Assembly: GCF_900109225.1 (NCBI RefSeq)
Contig: NZ_FNZK01000012.1
Location: forward strand, 1 to 64,000
Direction of reading: 5' to 3'
Length of the DNA stretch: 64,000 nucleotides
Source of the DNA: Propionispira arboris
GTDB taxonomy: Bacteria; Bacillota; Negativicutes; Selenomonadales; Selenomonadaceae
Position 1 is the stretch's first letter, and each line of letters opens with the position of its first letter. This document shows, piece after piece, positions 16,249 through 25,492 of the stretch. The notes beneath the pieces were generated by a model. That model saw only the letters and a program-made list of their open reading frames with translations, did not search any database and was not told the origin of the DNA. The position numbers were made by a program, and so were the translations under genes.

Positions 16249-16277
16249 TTGCAAATTATGCAAGTTCTTTGTATTAT
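16249..16277 (+). promoter_or_regulatory. Likely promoter of the dprA-topA-trmFO-hslVU genes
   Basis: TTGCAA (16249-16254), a 17-base spacer and TATTAT (16272-16277) lie 62 bases before the preferred dprA start. The 115 bases between the folK terminator and this promoter show no gene or clear structure. Confidence 0.55.
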
Positions 16278-16339
16278 AAGATAATGCCATAAATTTTAGT
16301 GGGTAAATAAATGTAGTGGAAAAATATTGCTGGGCGGCG

Positions 16340-17440
16340 ATGAGCTTGGAAAAAATGTTTTTGGCGATGTTACAGATGATACCCGGGATAGGTAATGCGC
16401 GTTTACGCAAACTGGTTTCTTATTTTGGCAATGGAGAAAAGATTTGGAAAAGTTCGGTGCAAGATGTATGGCAGAGCAAATGTTTGGATCGTGGCAGTTA
16501 TGAAAATTTTTGCGAGTTTAAGAAAAATCCAATCGATATAGATCTGCTGGCGGAAAAATGGTACAAGAAAAAAATAAAATTGTGTACATACCTAGATGCA
16601 GAATATCCAGAACTATTAAAAAATATATTTAATCCACCTTCTGTTTTATTTTATCGAGGCATATTGTCTGGAGAAAAACAAAGAGTCGCAATTGTTGGCT
16701 CACGAAAAACTTCTGCATATGGCAAAGCTGCCGCAGAAAATCTAGCTGGTGATCTGGCTGAGACGGGTATAGAAATAATAAGTGGTGCAGCGCGCGGTAT
16801 TGATACGGCAGCGCATACAGGTGCATTGAAAAAAGGGCGGACAATTGCCGTATTAGGTTGTGGTGTTGATGTCGCTTATCCAATAGAAAATAAACATTTA
16901 TTAGAAGAAATTGTGGAAGCGGGTCTGGTTGTATCTGAATATCCACCAGGAACGACCCCGAATGCTAAGTTTTTTCCGGCTAGAAATCGTATTATCAGCG
17001 GCTTGTCCAGGGGTGTTATCGTCGTTGAAGCGGCAATTAAAAGTGGGTCACTGATTACAGCTGAAATGGCGCTTAGTGAAGGCCGGGATGTATTTGCCGT
17101 GCCAGGGAGTATTTATTCTGAGCAAAGCAAAGGCTGTCACAAGCTGATTCAACAAGGGGCGAAACTTGTTTCTTGTGCGAAAGATGTTTTGGAAGAATAT
17201 TCATGGAATGAATCGAAATGTAATATAGATAAGAATGTGATAAATTTATCAAATGAAGAAAAAGCTGTTTATGAAAATTTATCATATGATCAGCCATTGT
17301 CAATTGATGAAATTATTTTAAAATCAAGAAGTGATGCATCTAATATCACTTGTATATTATTACAAATGGAATTGCGTGGTTTAGTGGTAGAGCACGCCCC
17401 GCATTGTTATGTTCGTGCTGTTAAGGAGGGCGTTTTGTGA
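16340..17440 (+). CDS. dprA: DNA processing protein DprA
   Basis: DprA (Smf) loads RecA on incoming single-stranded DNA during natural transformation, and is also found in bacteria not known to be competent. The 366-aa protein has an N-terminal helix-hairpin-helix (MIPGIGNARLRKLV) and the Rossmann core with VAIVGSRKTSAYG, SGAARGIDTAAHTGAL, LGCGVDVAYP, FPARNRIISGLSRGVIVVEA and VPGSI. A C-terminal winged-helix remnant ends it. ATG 16340 gives the usual N-terminus; GTG 16316 is in frame and cannot be excluded because neither has a strong ribosome site. dprA before topA is the standard Firmicute order. Confidence 0.93.
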   Translation: MSLEKMFLAMLQMIPGIGNARLRKLVSYFGNGEKIWKSSVQDVWQSKCLDRGSYENFCEFKKNPIDIDLLAEKWYKKKIKLCTYLDAEYPELLKNIFNPPSVLFYRGILSGEKQRVAIVGSRKTSAYGKAAAENLAGDLAETGIEIISGAARGIDTAAHTGALKKGRTIAVLGCGVDVAYPIENKHLLEEIVEAGLVVSEYPPGTTPNAKFFPARNRIISGLSRGVIVVEAAIKSGSLITAEMALSEGRDVFAVPGSIYSEQSKGCHKLIQQGAKLVSCAKDVLEEYSWNESKCNIDKNVINLSNEEKAVYENLSYDQPLSIDEIILKSRSDASNITCILLQMELRGLVVEHAPHCYVRAVKEGVL

Positions 17441-19716
17441 GTAAATCACAGGAAAAAACACTGGTTGTTGTTGAATCACCAGCAAAGGCCAAAACTATAG
17501 AAAAATATTTAGGAAAAAATTATATTGTAAGGGCATCCATGGGACATTTGCGTGATTTGCCGAAAAGTCAGTTCGGCATTGATGTCGAAAATGATTTTAT
17601 GCCTAAATATATTAATATTCGTGGCAAAGGTGATTTAATTAAGTCATTAAAGAAAGAAGCCAAACATGCCGATAAAGTATATCTGGCATCCGATCCGGAT
17701 CGTGAAGGTGAAGCGATTGCCTGGCATTTGGCACATATATTGAATATAGAAGAACATGAAGCCTGCCGAATTGTGTTTAATGAAATTACAAAACCAGCGA
17801 TTCAAGAAGCTATAAAAAGCCCGCATCCGATTAATTTAGATCGTGTTGATGCGCAGCAGGCAAGAAGAATGCTGGACCGAATTGTTGGCTATAAGCTTAG
17901 CCCATTGCTTTGGCGTAAGATAAGAAAAGGTCTTAGCGCGGGGCGTGTACAATCTGTAACGGTTAAGTTAATCTGCGACCGCGAAAAAGAAGTACAAAAC
18001 TTTATATCAGAAGAATATTGGACAATTGGTGTTCAGCTTCGCGAAAAACCTAAATCTATTCTATTTGATGCGGAATTGATTACGGCTCAGGGTGAAAAAC
18101 TGGCAATTGGCAATGAAGAACAAGCAGCAATTGTTACAGATGCTTTGGAAAAAGAAATATTTTGTGTTCAGGAAATAAAAAAACGGCAGCGACAGCGTAA
18201 AGCGGCACCACCGTTTATTACGAGCAGTCTGCAGCAGGATGCATCGCGTAAACTTGGTTTTACATCTAGAAAAACGATGATGCTGGCGCAGCAGCTTTAT
18301 GAAGGCATTGATCTTGGTCGTAAAGGTCCGGTTGGTTTAATTACTTATATGCGTACAGATTCAACACGGGTTTCTGAAATTGCGCAAAAAGAAGCTAGAG
18401 ACTATATTGAACAGGAATTTGGTATAGACTATGTGCCTGAAAAGCCACCAGTTTATGCGGTGGGGAAAAAGTCGCAGGATGCACATGAGGCTATCAGGCC
18501 AACAAGTATCGAATTTATACCGGCTGAAATCAGCAAATATTTAGCTAAAGATCAACTGAAAATTTATACATTAATTTGGGAACGTTTCATTGCCAGTCAA
18601 ATGAATCCGGCTATTTATGATACATTGACAATTGCAATCAAGGCAGGAGAATATGGACTAAGGGCAGCGGGGTCGCAGCTTATATTCCCAGGTTTTACGG
18701 CAGTTTATACAGAAGGTAAAGAAAAGAAAGATAAGGATGTATTTTTACCAGAACTGAAAATTGATCAGAAGCTTATGCTGCAAGAAGTTTTGCCAAAACA
18801 GCATTTTACTGAACCACCACCACGTTATAATGAAGCTTCTCTGGTTAAAATTCTGGAAGAAAAAGAGATTGGCCGCCCAAGTACGTATTCGCCGATTATC
18901 GAAACGATTTTGGCACGTGGTTATGTTGTACGTGTGGAAAAGAAATTTGAACCGACAGAACTAGGTTTTGTTGTGATTGATATGTTGGAAGAATATTTCA
19001 AGTCTATTGTTGATGCAAAATTTACGGCAACGCTAGAGAATGAATTGGATGAAATTGCTGAAGGAAAAGTGGAAAAAAACCATTTATTAAGGGAATTTTA
19101 TGGCCCATTTGCCAAAACATTAGAACATGCTGAAGAAGCCATTGGTCATGTTGAGCTTCCTGTTGAAGTATCGGATATACCTTGTGAATTATGTGGTCGT
19201 ATGTTGGTTGTAAAACAAGGCCGTTATGGCAAGTTTTTAGCGTGTCCGGGTTTTCCAGAGTGCCGTAATACAAAACCACTATTAAAGGAAATGGGCGTAT
19301 CTTGCCCGAAATGTGGTGGGAATATTGTGGAACGTCGTACAAAACGAGGTCGTGTATTCTTTGGCTGCAAAAATTATCCTGATTGTGATTATGTTACCTG
19401 GGATACGCCGCTGAAAGAGAATTGTCCCACTTGTACGTCATTTATGTTGAAACATCATTACAAAAATGGCAGGGCATTGCTGTATTGCAGTAATGAAGCT
19501 TGTGAAACCCGCGTGGATCATCCAATTAATAAAGAACTTGAAAAACTTCGTGAAAAAGCAACGGCAAAAGAGGCAGCTAAGAGAGAGCCTGAGTCCGCTA
19601 CTGTGCCTGTAAAGGCAGCCCCCAAAAAAACGAGAAGTAAAGCAAAAAAAACAACTGCGAAAAAACCAGTTAGTAAGAAGCCGATACTAAAGAAAAAAAT
19701 TGAAATAAAAGAATAA
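17437..19716 (+). CDS. topA: DNA topoisomerase I
   Basis: A 759-aa type IA topoisomerase that relaxes negative supercoils. The TOPRIM domain (VVVESPAKAKTIEKYLG; SDPDREGEAIAWH) is followed by the active-site tyrosine Y304 in TYMRTDSTRVS. After the core come three C-terminal four-Cys zinc ribbons (CELCGRM...CPGFPEC; CPKCGG...CKNYPDC; CPTC...CSNEAC). A Lys/Ala-rich tail of about 60 residues, probably for DNA binding, ends the protein. GTG 17437 overlaps the dprA stop by four bases and has AAGGAGGGC upstream. Confidence 0.97.
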   Translation: MSKSQEKTLVVVESPAKAKTIEKYLGKNYIVRASMGHLRDLPKSQFGIDVENDFMPKYINIRGKGDLIKSLKKEAKHADKVYLASDPDREGEAIAWHLAHILNIEEHEACRIVFNEITKPAIQEAIKSPHPINLDRVDAQQARRMLDRIVGYKLSPLLWRKIRKGLSAGRVQSVTVKLICDREKEVQNFISEEYWTIGVQLREKPKSILFDAELITAQGEKLAIGNEEQAAIVTDALEKEIFCVQEIKKRQRQRKAAPPFITSSLQQDASRKLGFTSRKTMMLAQQLYEGIDLGRKGPVGLITYMRTDSTRVSEIAQKEARDYIEQEFGIDYVPEKPPVYAVGKKSQDAHEAIRPTSIEFIPAEISKYLAKDQLKIYTLIWERFIASQMNPAIYDTLTIAIKAGEYGLRAAGSQLIFPGFTAVYTEGKEKKDKDVFLPELKIDQKLMLQEVLPKQHFTEPPPRYNEASLVKILEEKEIGRPSTYSPIIETILARGYVVRVEKKFEPTELGFVVIDMLEEYFKSIVDAKFTATLENELDEIAEGKVEKNHLLREFYGPFAKTLEHAEEAIGHVELPVEVSDIPCELCGRMLVVKQGRYGKFLACPGFPECRNTKPLLKEMGVSCPKCGGNIVERRTKRGRVFFGCKNYPDCDYVTWDTPLKENCPTCTSFMLKHHYKNGRALLYCSNEACETRVDHPINKELEKLREKATAKEAAKREPESATVPVKAAPKKTRSKAKKTTAKKPVSKKPILKKKIEIKE

Positions 19717-19741
19717 CATTTATGCAGATGGAGGAAACTGA

Positions 19742-21052
19742 GTGAAGAAAGTAATTGTGATTGGTGCTGGCCTCGCCGGCAGCGAGGCTTCCTGGCAGAT
19801 TGCCAATAGCGGTACACAAGTTGATTTATATGAAATGCGTCCTGAAAAATCTACACCGGCCCATAAAACAGCTGGTTTTGCTGAGCTTGTTTGCAGTAAT
19901 TCTCTTCGTGGGGCCGGGCTTGAAAATGCAGTGGGTTTGCTAAAAGAAGAAATGCGCCAAATGGACTCATTGATTATAGAAGCAGCGGATGCTACGAAAG
20001 TTCCGGCTGGCGGCGCTTTAGCGGTCGACCGTGAAGGGTTTAGTACGTATGTTACCGACAAATTGATGAATCATCCATTGGTTAATGTCATTCACCAAGA
20101 AATAAATGATATTCCACAGACCGATGAGGCAATTGTTTTGATTGCCTCAGGTCCGCTTACAGCACCAACGCTTTCGGAAAAAATTGCTGCGTTTTTAGGG
20201 CAGGAATATCTTTATTTTTATGATGCAGCAGCACCAATTGTTATGAAGGATTCTTTGAATATGGATAAAGCTTATAAAGCGTCGCGCTATGGCAAAGGTG
20301 ATGATGATTATATAAATTGTCCAATGAATAAAGAAGAATATGAATATTTTTGGCAGGAATTGGTGAATTCAGAAAAAACACAGACGAAAAACTTTGAAAA
20401 AGAAATTTTCTTTGAGGGCTGTATGCCGGTAGAAGAAATGGCTAGTCGTGGCATTGATACTCTTTTATATGGCCCCTTAAAGCCGGTTGGCCTTGAACAT
20501 CCGGTAACGGGTGTTCGTCCTCATGCTGTCGTGCAGCTTCGACAGGATAACTCTGCAGCCAGTCTTTACAATATTGTTGGTTTTCAGACACATTTGAAAT
20601 GGCCTGAACAAAAAAGAGTTTTTGGTTTGATCCCGGGACTCGATACAGCAGAGTTTGTTCGTTATGGTGTCATGCATCGTAATACGTTTATAAATTCACC
20701 ACAAGTCTTGTTGCCAACGATGCAAAGTAAGACCAATCCAATGCTTTTTTTTGCCGGGCAGATGACAGGTGTTGAAGGATATGTTGAATCAGCAGCCTCT
20801 GGACTTGTAGCTGGGCTAAATGCCTGCCGCTTGATACAAGGGAAGCCAACGGTTGTTTTTCCTCAGGAAACAGCACATGGAGCTCTTTGTCATTACATTA
20901 CAAGTGCAGATATGAAGCATTTTCAACCGATGAACGTCAATTTTGGCTTGCTGCCGGAATTGGGCGAGCGGATGAAAGATAAAAAACTTAAAAAACAGGC
21001 GATATCTGAACGAGCTTTGCAATCTATCGCTGCCTTTAAAACACGGTTATAA
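19742..21052 (+). CDS. trmFO: tRNA uracil-54 C5-methyltransferase TrmFO
   Basis: This 436-aa flavoprotein uses methylenetetrahydrofolate and FADH2 to make ribothymidine at position 54 of tRNA. It has the FAD-binding GAGLAGSEA at residues 7-15, YEMRP, the cysteine-containing VCSNSLRG loop, and [21 protein letters not shown] and [10 protein letters not shown]. The start is GTG with GGAGG upstream. TrmFO is the Gram-positive replacement for SAM-dependent TrmA. It lies between topA and hslV as in B. subtilis, but the recombinase gene xerC/codV usually found next is absent. Confidence 0.96.
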   Translation: MKKVIVIGAGLAGSEASWQIANSGTQVDLYEMRPEKSTPAHKTAGFAELVCSNSLRGAGLENAVGLLKEEMRQMDSLIIEAADATKVPAGGALAVDREGFSTYVTDKLMNHPLVNVIHQEINDIPQTDEAIVLIASGPLTAPTLSEKIAAFLGQEYLYFYDAAAPIVMKDSLNMDKAYKASRYGKGDDDYINCPMNKEEYEYFWQELVNSEKTQTKNFEKEIFFEGCMPVEEMASRGIDTLLYGPLKPVGLEHPVTGVRPHAVVQLRQDNSAASLYNIVGFQTHLKWPEQKRVFGLIPGLDTAEFVRYGVMHRNTFINSPQVLLPTMQSKTNPMLFFAGQMTGVEGYVESAASGLVAGLNACRLIQGKPTVVFPQETAHGALCHYITSADMKHFQPMNVNFGLLPELGERMKDKKLKKQAISERALQSIAAFKTRL

Positions 21053-21098
21053 AGCGGAGCTCATTTTACTTGTGTCTTGAAATAGGAGGAATGATTTT

Positions 21099-21632
21099 AT
21101 GTTTCATGCTACAACGATTGTTGCTGTAAAACATAAGGGGAAGACAGCAATAGCTGGTGACGGGCAAGTTACCTTTGGTCAAAATACTATTATGAAAGCC
21201 AATGCAAGAAAGGTTCGCCGACTTTATCACGGCACTGTTCTGGCAGGTTTTGCCGGATCGGTGGCCGATGCATTTACCTTGTTTGAAAAGTTTGAAACAA
21301 AATTGGAAGAATTTAATGGAAATCTGATGCGAGCTGCGGTTGAACTGGCGAAAGACTGGCGTACGGATCGTGTGCTGCGTAAATTGGAAGCTCTTTTGAT
21401 TGTTGTTAATAATGAAACGATGCTTATTTTATCAGGTAATGGGGAAGTAATTGAACCTGATGGAGGTGTGACTGCAATTGGTTCCGGCGGATTTTATGCA
21501 TTGGCGGCAGCAAGAGCAATGGTAAAACATTCACAGCTTTCAGCAGCTGAAATTGCACAAGAAGCATTAGAAATTGCTGCTGATATATGTGTGTATACAA
21601 ATCATAATATCAAAGTTGAAGAATTGGATTAG
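21099..21632 (+). CDS. hslV: ATP-dependent protease subunit HslV (ClpQ)
   Basis: A 177-aa proteasome-like peptidase subunit. After a four-residue propeptide (MFHA) the mature chain starts with the catalytic T5 in [11 protein letters not shown], followed by AGDGQVT and [24 protein letters not shown]. Mature HslV forms a double hexamer opened by HslU. AGGAGG lies eight bases upstream of the ATG. An N-terminal Thr, rather than the Ser of B. subtilis ClpQ, makes this the E. coli-like type. Confidence 0.96.
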   Translation: MFHATTIVAVKHKGKTAIAGDGQVTFGQNTIMKANARKVRRLYHGTVLAGFAGSVADAFTLFEKFETKLEEFNGNLMRAAVELAKDWRTDRVLRKLEALLIVVNNETMLILSGNGEVIEPDGGVTAIGSGGFYALAAARAMVKHSQLSAAEIAQEALEIAADICVYTNHNIKVEELD

Positions 21633-21645
21633 GGGGTTATTCAGC

Positions 21646-23031
21646 TTGAATGAACAGACACCAAGAGAAATTGTGAAAGAACTCGATAAATATATTGTCG
21701 GGCAGATACAGGCAAAACGGGCAGTTGCTGTTGCACTGCGTAATCGCTGGCGTAGTAAACGGCTGCCAGAATCAATGAAGGAAGATATAATTCCTAAAAA
21801 TATTCTGATGATTGGCTCGACTGGTGTGGGGAAAACAGAAATTGCCAGGCGATTGGCTAAGCTGGTTAAAGCACCTTTTGTAAAAGTTGAAGCGACCAAG
21901 TTTACCGAAGTTGGCTATGTTGGACGTGACGTGGAATCCATGGTACGCGATTTAGCTGAAGTGGCAGTCCGAATGCTCAAAAAAGAAAGAATGGCCGCTG
22001 TTGATGATAAAGCGCAAGAATTAGCTGAAGTACGAATCTTAGATTACTTTGTTCCAGATCAGACAACAAAAAACAAAAATCCATTAGCCCAGTTATTCAA
22101 CAAAGAAACCGCAGATGCTCAGCCGGATCCGCAGCAGGAAGAGAAACCAAAATATCAGGCTGGTCGTGACTGGTGCAAAAAACGTCTGGCTGCCGGCGAC
22201 ATGGAGAAAGAAATCATCGAAATTGATGTAGAAGATACTGCTCCGATGGTGGGGATGTTTGCCGGATCCGGTATTGAAGACATGGGCAGCAATATTCAAG
22301 ATATGCTGGGCAGTATATTACCAAAAAAGAAAAAAACGCGTAAGGTGACCGTCGAAAACGCACGCAAGGTTTTCATTCAGGAAGAAGCGCAAAAGTTGAT
22401 TGATATGGATGAGATTACAACAGATGCGATTCAAATGGCAGAAAACAGCGGGATTATTTTTCTCGATGAAATTGATAAGGTAGCAGGCCGAGGCAACTCT
22501 TCTGGCCCGGATGTATCTAGAGAAGGTGTCCAGCGCGATATTTTGCCAATTGTCGAGGGGTCGACCGTTGTTACGAAATATGGTCCGCTTAAAACAGATC
22601 ATGTACTGTTTATTGCAGCTGGTGCATTCCATACAACTAAGCCGTCGGATTTGATTCCTGAATTACAGGGGCGTTTTCCAATTCGAGTTGAACTTACGGC
22701 ATTGTCGAAAGACGATTTTAAGCGGATTTTGACGGAACCGGCTAATGCGTTACTTAAGCAATATGCTGCTTTACTTGAAACAGAAGGTCTGACGATTGAG
22801 TTTACGGCTGAGGCCATTGACGAATTGGCTGATATAGCCTGTAAGGTCAATGAACAGACAGAAAACATCGGCGCGAGACGTCTGCATACGATTTTAGAAA
22901 AGCTGCTGGAAGATTTAGCGTTTGATGCACCAGAACTTGAAGAAAAACATATCGAAATTGATGTGGATTATGTGCAGAGTAAATTGGGTCATATTGTGGT
23001 GGATCAAGACTTGAGTCATTTCATTTTATAA
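21646..23031 (+). CDS. hslU: HslU (ClpY) ATPase of the HslVU protease
   Basis: A 461-aa AAA+ unfoldase that feeds substrates to HslV. Walker A is GSTGVGKT (residues 57-64), Walker B FLDEIDK, the I domain covers roughly 110-240, and the sensor region NIGARRLHT is intact. It ends in DLSHFIL, the C-terminal tail that inserts into HslV to activate it. The TTG at 21646 is the start, with AGGGGGTT eight bases upstream; a longer open frame upstream lies within hslV and is not used. Confidence 0.96.
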   Translation: MNEQTPREIVKELDKYIVGQIQAKRAVAVALRNRWRSKRLPESMKEDIIPKNILMIGSTGVGKTEIARRLAKLVKAPFVKVEATKFTEVGYVGRDVESMVRDLAEVAVRMLKKERMAAVDDKAQELAEVRILDYFVPDQTTKNKNPLAQLFNKETADAQPDPQQEEKPKYQAGRDWCKKRLAAGDMEKEIIEIDVEDTAPMVGMFAGSGIEDMGSNIQDMLGSILPKKKKTRKVTVENARKVFIQEEAQKLIDMDEITTDAIQMAENSGIIFLDEIDKVAGRGNSSGPDVSREGVQRDILPIVEGSTVVTKYGPLKTDHVLFIAAGAFHTTKPSDLIPELQGRFPIRVELTALSKDDFKRILTEPANALLKQYAALLETEGLTIEFTAEAIDELADIACKVNEQTENIGARRLHTILEKLLEDLAFDAPELEEKHIEIDVDYVQSKLGHIVVDQDLSHFIL

Positions 23032-23058
23032 AACGGGGTAAATTGTATAGTTTGCACG

Positions 23059-23073
23059 AATTTTCAAAAAATT
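23059..23073 (+). promoter_or_regulatory. CodY box upstream of codY
   Basis: AATTTTCAAAAAATT differs from the Firmicute CodY-binding consensus AATTTTCWGAAAATT at one of 15 positions. It is 117 bases before the codY start and upstream of an extended -10 (TGATAAAAT, 23117-23125), a good position for autoregulation. Confidence 0.65.
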
Positions 23074-23116
23074 TATAAATAATAACACTACTTATCTATA
23101 ATTGTATAGAAAAGTA

Positions 23117-23125
23117 TGATAAAAT
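23117..23125 (+). promoter_or_regulatory. Extended -10 promoter element of codY
   Basis: TG-A-TAAAAT is an extended -10 box with no good -35. It would give a leader of about 60 bases before the codY ATG. Confidence 0.45.
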
Positions 23126-23189
23126 AGAAAATAATAAGTATGAATTGAGCGTATCTATTGACGTTGAAGTTTGAAAGGAAGATTTATTT

Positions 23190-23969
23190 ATGTCAAGTGC
23201 ATTATTAGAAAGAACAAGAAAAATTAATAAATTATTACAAAAATCCGAGAGCGTGGAATATGATGGGATTTCTCGTGTGCTCAGCAATGTTATAGGGGCG
23301 AATGTCTATATTGCCAGCAAAAAAGGTAAAATTTTTGGCTATGCATTTATTGATGATTTTGAATGTGATCTTATGATCGATAAAGTCATTACACCGGGAG
23401 AATTTCCGAAGCATTATGTAAATTGGTTGTTAAAGGTGGATGAAACATCACCGAATCTTCGAACTAAAAGTGGTATGTGTGCTTTTAGCGAAGAAACACA
23501 ATGCATATGTAATGGAAAAAATACAACGATTGTACCGATTTATGGTGTTGGGGAACGTATTGGAACGTTGATTGTAGCGAAGTACAATGAGGTGTTTACC
23601 GATGAAGATTTGATTTTGGCTGAATATGGCGCAACTGTCGTCGGCATGGAGATGCTTAGGGACCATACACAAAAAATTGAAGTGGAAGCTCGCAAAAAAG
23701 CTACAGTACAAATTGCTTTGGCGACATTGTCATATTCCGAAGTCGAAGCGGCTATTAACATCCTTGGTGAGCTTGATGGGACTGAAGGCCTACTTGTGGC
23801 ATCGAAAATTGCCGATCGTGTAGGGATTACGAGATCGGTTATTGTAAATGCGCTTAGAAAGTTTGAATCGGCGGGAGTTATTGAATCCAAATCTCTTGGC
23901 ATGAAAGGCACCTATATCAAAGTTTTGAATGAACATCTTTTGGAAGAAGTTCAAAAATTAAAACGATAA
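23190..23969 (+). CDS. codY: GTP- and branched-chain-amino-acid-sensing regulator CodY
   Basis: A 259-aa global regulator of low-GC Gram-positives. The N-terminal GAF domain (about 1-155) binds Ile, Leu or Val; the C-terminal winged helix has SKIADRVGITRSVIVNALRKFESAGVIESKS and the typical LGMKGTYIKVLN wing. CodY responds to GTP and branched-chain amino acids and represses starvation genes; in B. subtilis these include flagellar and chemotaxis genes. It follows hslVU but is separated by 158 bases holding a CodY box and its own promoter element. AAAGGAAG lies upstream of the ATG. Confidence 0.97.
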   Translation: MSSALLERTRKINKLLQKSESVEYDGISRVLSNVIGANVYIASKKGKIFGYAFIDDFECDLMIDKVITPGEFPKHYVNWLLKVDETSPNLRTKSGMCAFSEETQCICNGKNTTIVPIYGVGERIGTLIVAKYNEVFTDEDLILAEYGATVVGMEMLRDHTQKIEVEARKKATVQIALATLSYSEVEAAINILGELDGTEGLLVASKIADRVGITRSVIVNALRKFESAGVIESKSLGMKGTYIKVLNEHLLEEVQKLKR

Positions 23970-23981
23970 ATTTTAAAATAC

Positions 23982-24027
23982 CAGAAAGAGAGTACCATGA
24001 AATTGATGGTGCTCTCTTTCTGTTTTT
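23982..24027 (+). terminator. Terminator of codY
   Basis: CAGAAAGAGAGTACCAT (23982-23998) pairs with ATGGTGCTCTCTTTCTG (24006-24022; one mismatch) over a 7-nt loop, followed by five T. It separates the codY transcript from the flagellar cluster. Confidence 0.93.
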
Positions 24028-24089
24028 CTTGAAAAAGTAGTCTTTTTGATTTGAATCTGGAAAAACTTAGGACGAATTAACTATGGAGT

Positions 24090-24117
24090 TTTACTCTGAA
24101 TTTAGCGACAATATAAA
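24090..24117 (+). promoter_or_regulatory. Likely promoter of the flagellar cluster
   Basis: TTTACT (24090-24095), a 16-base spacer and TATAAA (24112-24117) would give a leader of about 140 bases before flgB. No sigma-28 box was seen. Downstream is a symmetric site AAAATT-TGCG-AATTTT (24124-24139) that could be an operator. Confidence 0.45.
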
Positions 24118-24262
24118 TAGGAAAAAATTTGCGAATTTTAAAGGTATTTTAGCTAAAAATAGGGAAAGGTAGAAACTTATATAGATAAATTTGTTTTTTG
24201 GACTATTATCGCTATGCACTTATATGTTATGTAAATCAATATGTTGGAGATGGAGGAAAAAC

Positions 24263-24679
24263 ATGATAAATGAAGTCGTTGGTTCATCAACCATCAATAT
24301 ATTAGCACAAGGGCTGCATGCCGCCAATATGAGACACCAGGTTATCAGTAATAATATTGCCAATGTCAATACGCCTGGTTTTAAAAAGAGCGAAGTCACA
24401 TTTGAAAGTTTATTGGCAAAACAGCTTGATCCGGGTAGTGGAGATTTAGATGTAGTGCGGACAAATGATAAGCATTTACCGATGGGTTCATTAAATGGTG
24501 AGATTGCTCCGCAAATTAAAGAAATAGGAACAACTACGATGCGTACGGATGGCAATAATGTCGATGTTGATATAGAAATGGCAGATCTTGCTAAAAATAA
24601 TATTTATTATAATGCGATGGTCAGGCAGATTGGCGATTACATGTCTAGTTTGAAGTCAGTCATTGCTGGACAAAAATAA
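24263..24679 (+). CDS. flgB: Flagellar basal-body rod protein FlgB
   Basis: A 138-aa proximal rod protein built into the flagellar drive shaft after export by the flagellar type III system. It has the rod/hook family N-terminal signature HQVISNNIANVNTPGFKKSEV and C-terminal helix MVRQIGDYMSSLKSVI. The ATG at 24263 has GGAGG upstream; the frame extends further 5' but without a ribosome site. It is the first gene of the fla/che cluster, as in B. subtilis. Confidence 0.96.
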   Translation: MINEVVGSSTINILAQGLHAANMRHQVISNNIANVNTPGFKKSEVTFESLLAKQLDPGSGDLDVVRTNDKHLPMGSLNGEIAPQIKEIGTTTMRTDGNNVDVDIEMADLAKNNIYYNAMVRQIGDYMSSLKSVIAGQK

Positions 24680-24699
24680 ATCAAGGAGGAGGGTATTAT

Positions 24700-25143
24700 A
24701 TGAGTATGTTTGGAGCAATTGACGCTTCTGCGTCTGGTATGACTGCTGAACGTTTACGAATGGATGTTATATCGAATAATATTGCAAATGCGAATACAAC
24801 ACGAACAACCGAGGGTGGTGCATACCGTCGGAAATTTGTCGTGTTCGAACCGCGAACTGGTAATGAAGACTCATTTGCTAATATTCTGTCAAGTACGGCC
24901 GATAGCCAAAAAGGTGATGGCGTAAGAGCAGTTGGGATTGAAGCGGATACAACGCCTGGACGTCTCGTTTACGATCCTTCAAATCCGGATGCAAAAGCAA
25001 ATGGATATGTTGAAATGCCAAATTTGAACATTGTTTCAGAAATGGTCGATATGATTACGGCTTCCCGAGCTTATGAGGCCAATGTTACGGCTGTTAATGC
25101 AGCGAAAAGTATGGCAATGAAAGCGCTTGATATTGGAAAATGA
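24700..25143 (+). CDS. flgC: Flagellar basal-body rod protein FlgC
   Basis: A 147-aa rod protein. The N-terminal motif MDVISNNIANANTTRT and C-terminal MVDMITASRAYEANVTAVNAAKSMAMKALDIGK are the family hallmarks. AAGGAGGAGG lies before the ATG, 20 bases after flgB. Confidence 0.97.
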   Translation: MSMFGAIDASASGMTAERLRMDVISNNIANANTTRTTEGGAYRRKFVVFEPRTGNEDSFANILSSTADSQKGDGVRAVGIEADTTPGRLVYDPSNPDAKANGYVEMPNLNIVSEMVDMITASRAYEANVTAVNAAKSMAMKALDIGK

Positions 25144-25158
25144 TGAGGTGTGAAAAAC

Positions 25159-25458
25159 ATGCAGATTGAGGCGTTAAAGTTAACACCGGTAGCGATGAGC
25201 GCAGTAAGTCATCTCGGTGAAAATCAGCAGGTTGTACAGAAAAGTTTTGGACAGTTTTTAGGCGATGCGCTACAAAAGACAAATGATCTGCAGCATCAGG
25301 CTATTGCTGCAGATAAAGCTTTAGCGGCTGGACAGGTTCAGGATATTTCACAAGTTGTTATAGCTACGGAAAAAGCTAATATTGCTTTACAACTTACAAT
25401 GCAGGTACGTAACAAAGCAGTAGAGGCTTATCAAGAAATTATGCGTATGCAGGTTTAA
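25159..25458 (+). CDS. fliE: Flagellar hook-basal body protein FliE
   Basis: A 99-aa adaptor between the MS ring and the rod. Its C-terminal helix (VVIATEKANIALQLTMQVRNKAVEAYQEIMRMQV region) is the FliE signature. The ATG at 25159 has GAGGTG nine bases upstream; a GTG at 25150 is in frame but sits against that site. Confidence 0.95.
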   Translation: MQIEALKLTPVAMSAVSHLGENQQVVQKSFGQFLGDALQKTNDLQHQAIAADKALAAGQVQDISQVVIATEKANIALQLTMQVRNKAVEAYQEIMRMQV

Positions 25459-25492
25459 TTGATACTTTTTATTGGGCGAAAGGATTGAGACG

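Noticed and set aside
16162-16410. 82-codon minus-strand ORF over the dprA start and its promoter
   Set aside because: It overlaps the dprA N-terminus and promoter; the hydrophobic text comes from A/T-rich DNA, and no ribosome site was seen.
24124-24139. Symmetric AAAATT-TGCG-AATTTT site as a CodY box before flgB
   Set aside because: It does not match the 15-base CodY consensus closely; kept only as a possible operator of unknown type.
24191-24262. Upstream extension of flgB (24 extra codons, MFFGLLSLCTYML)
   Set aside because: No ribosome site before it; the ATG at 24263 has GGAGG and gives the normal FlgB N-terminus.
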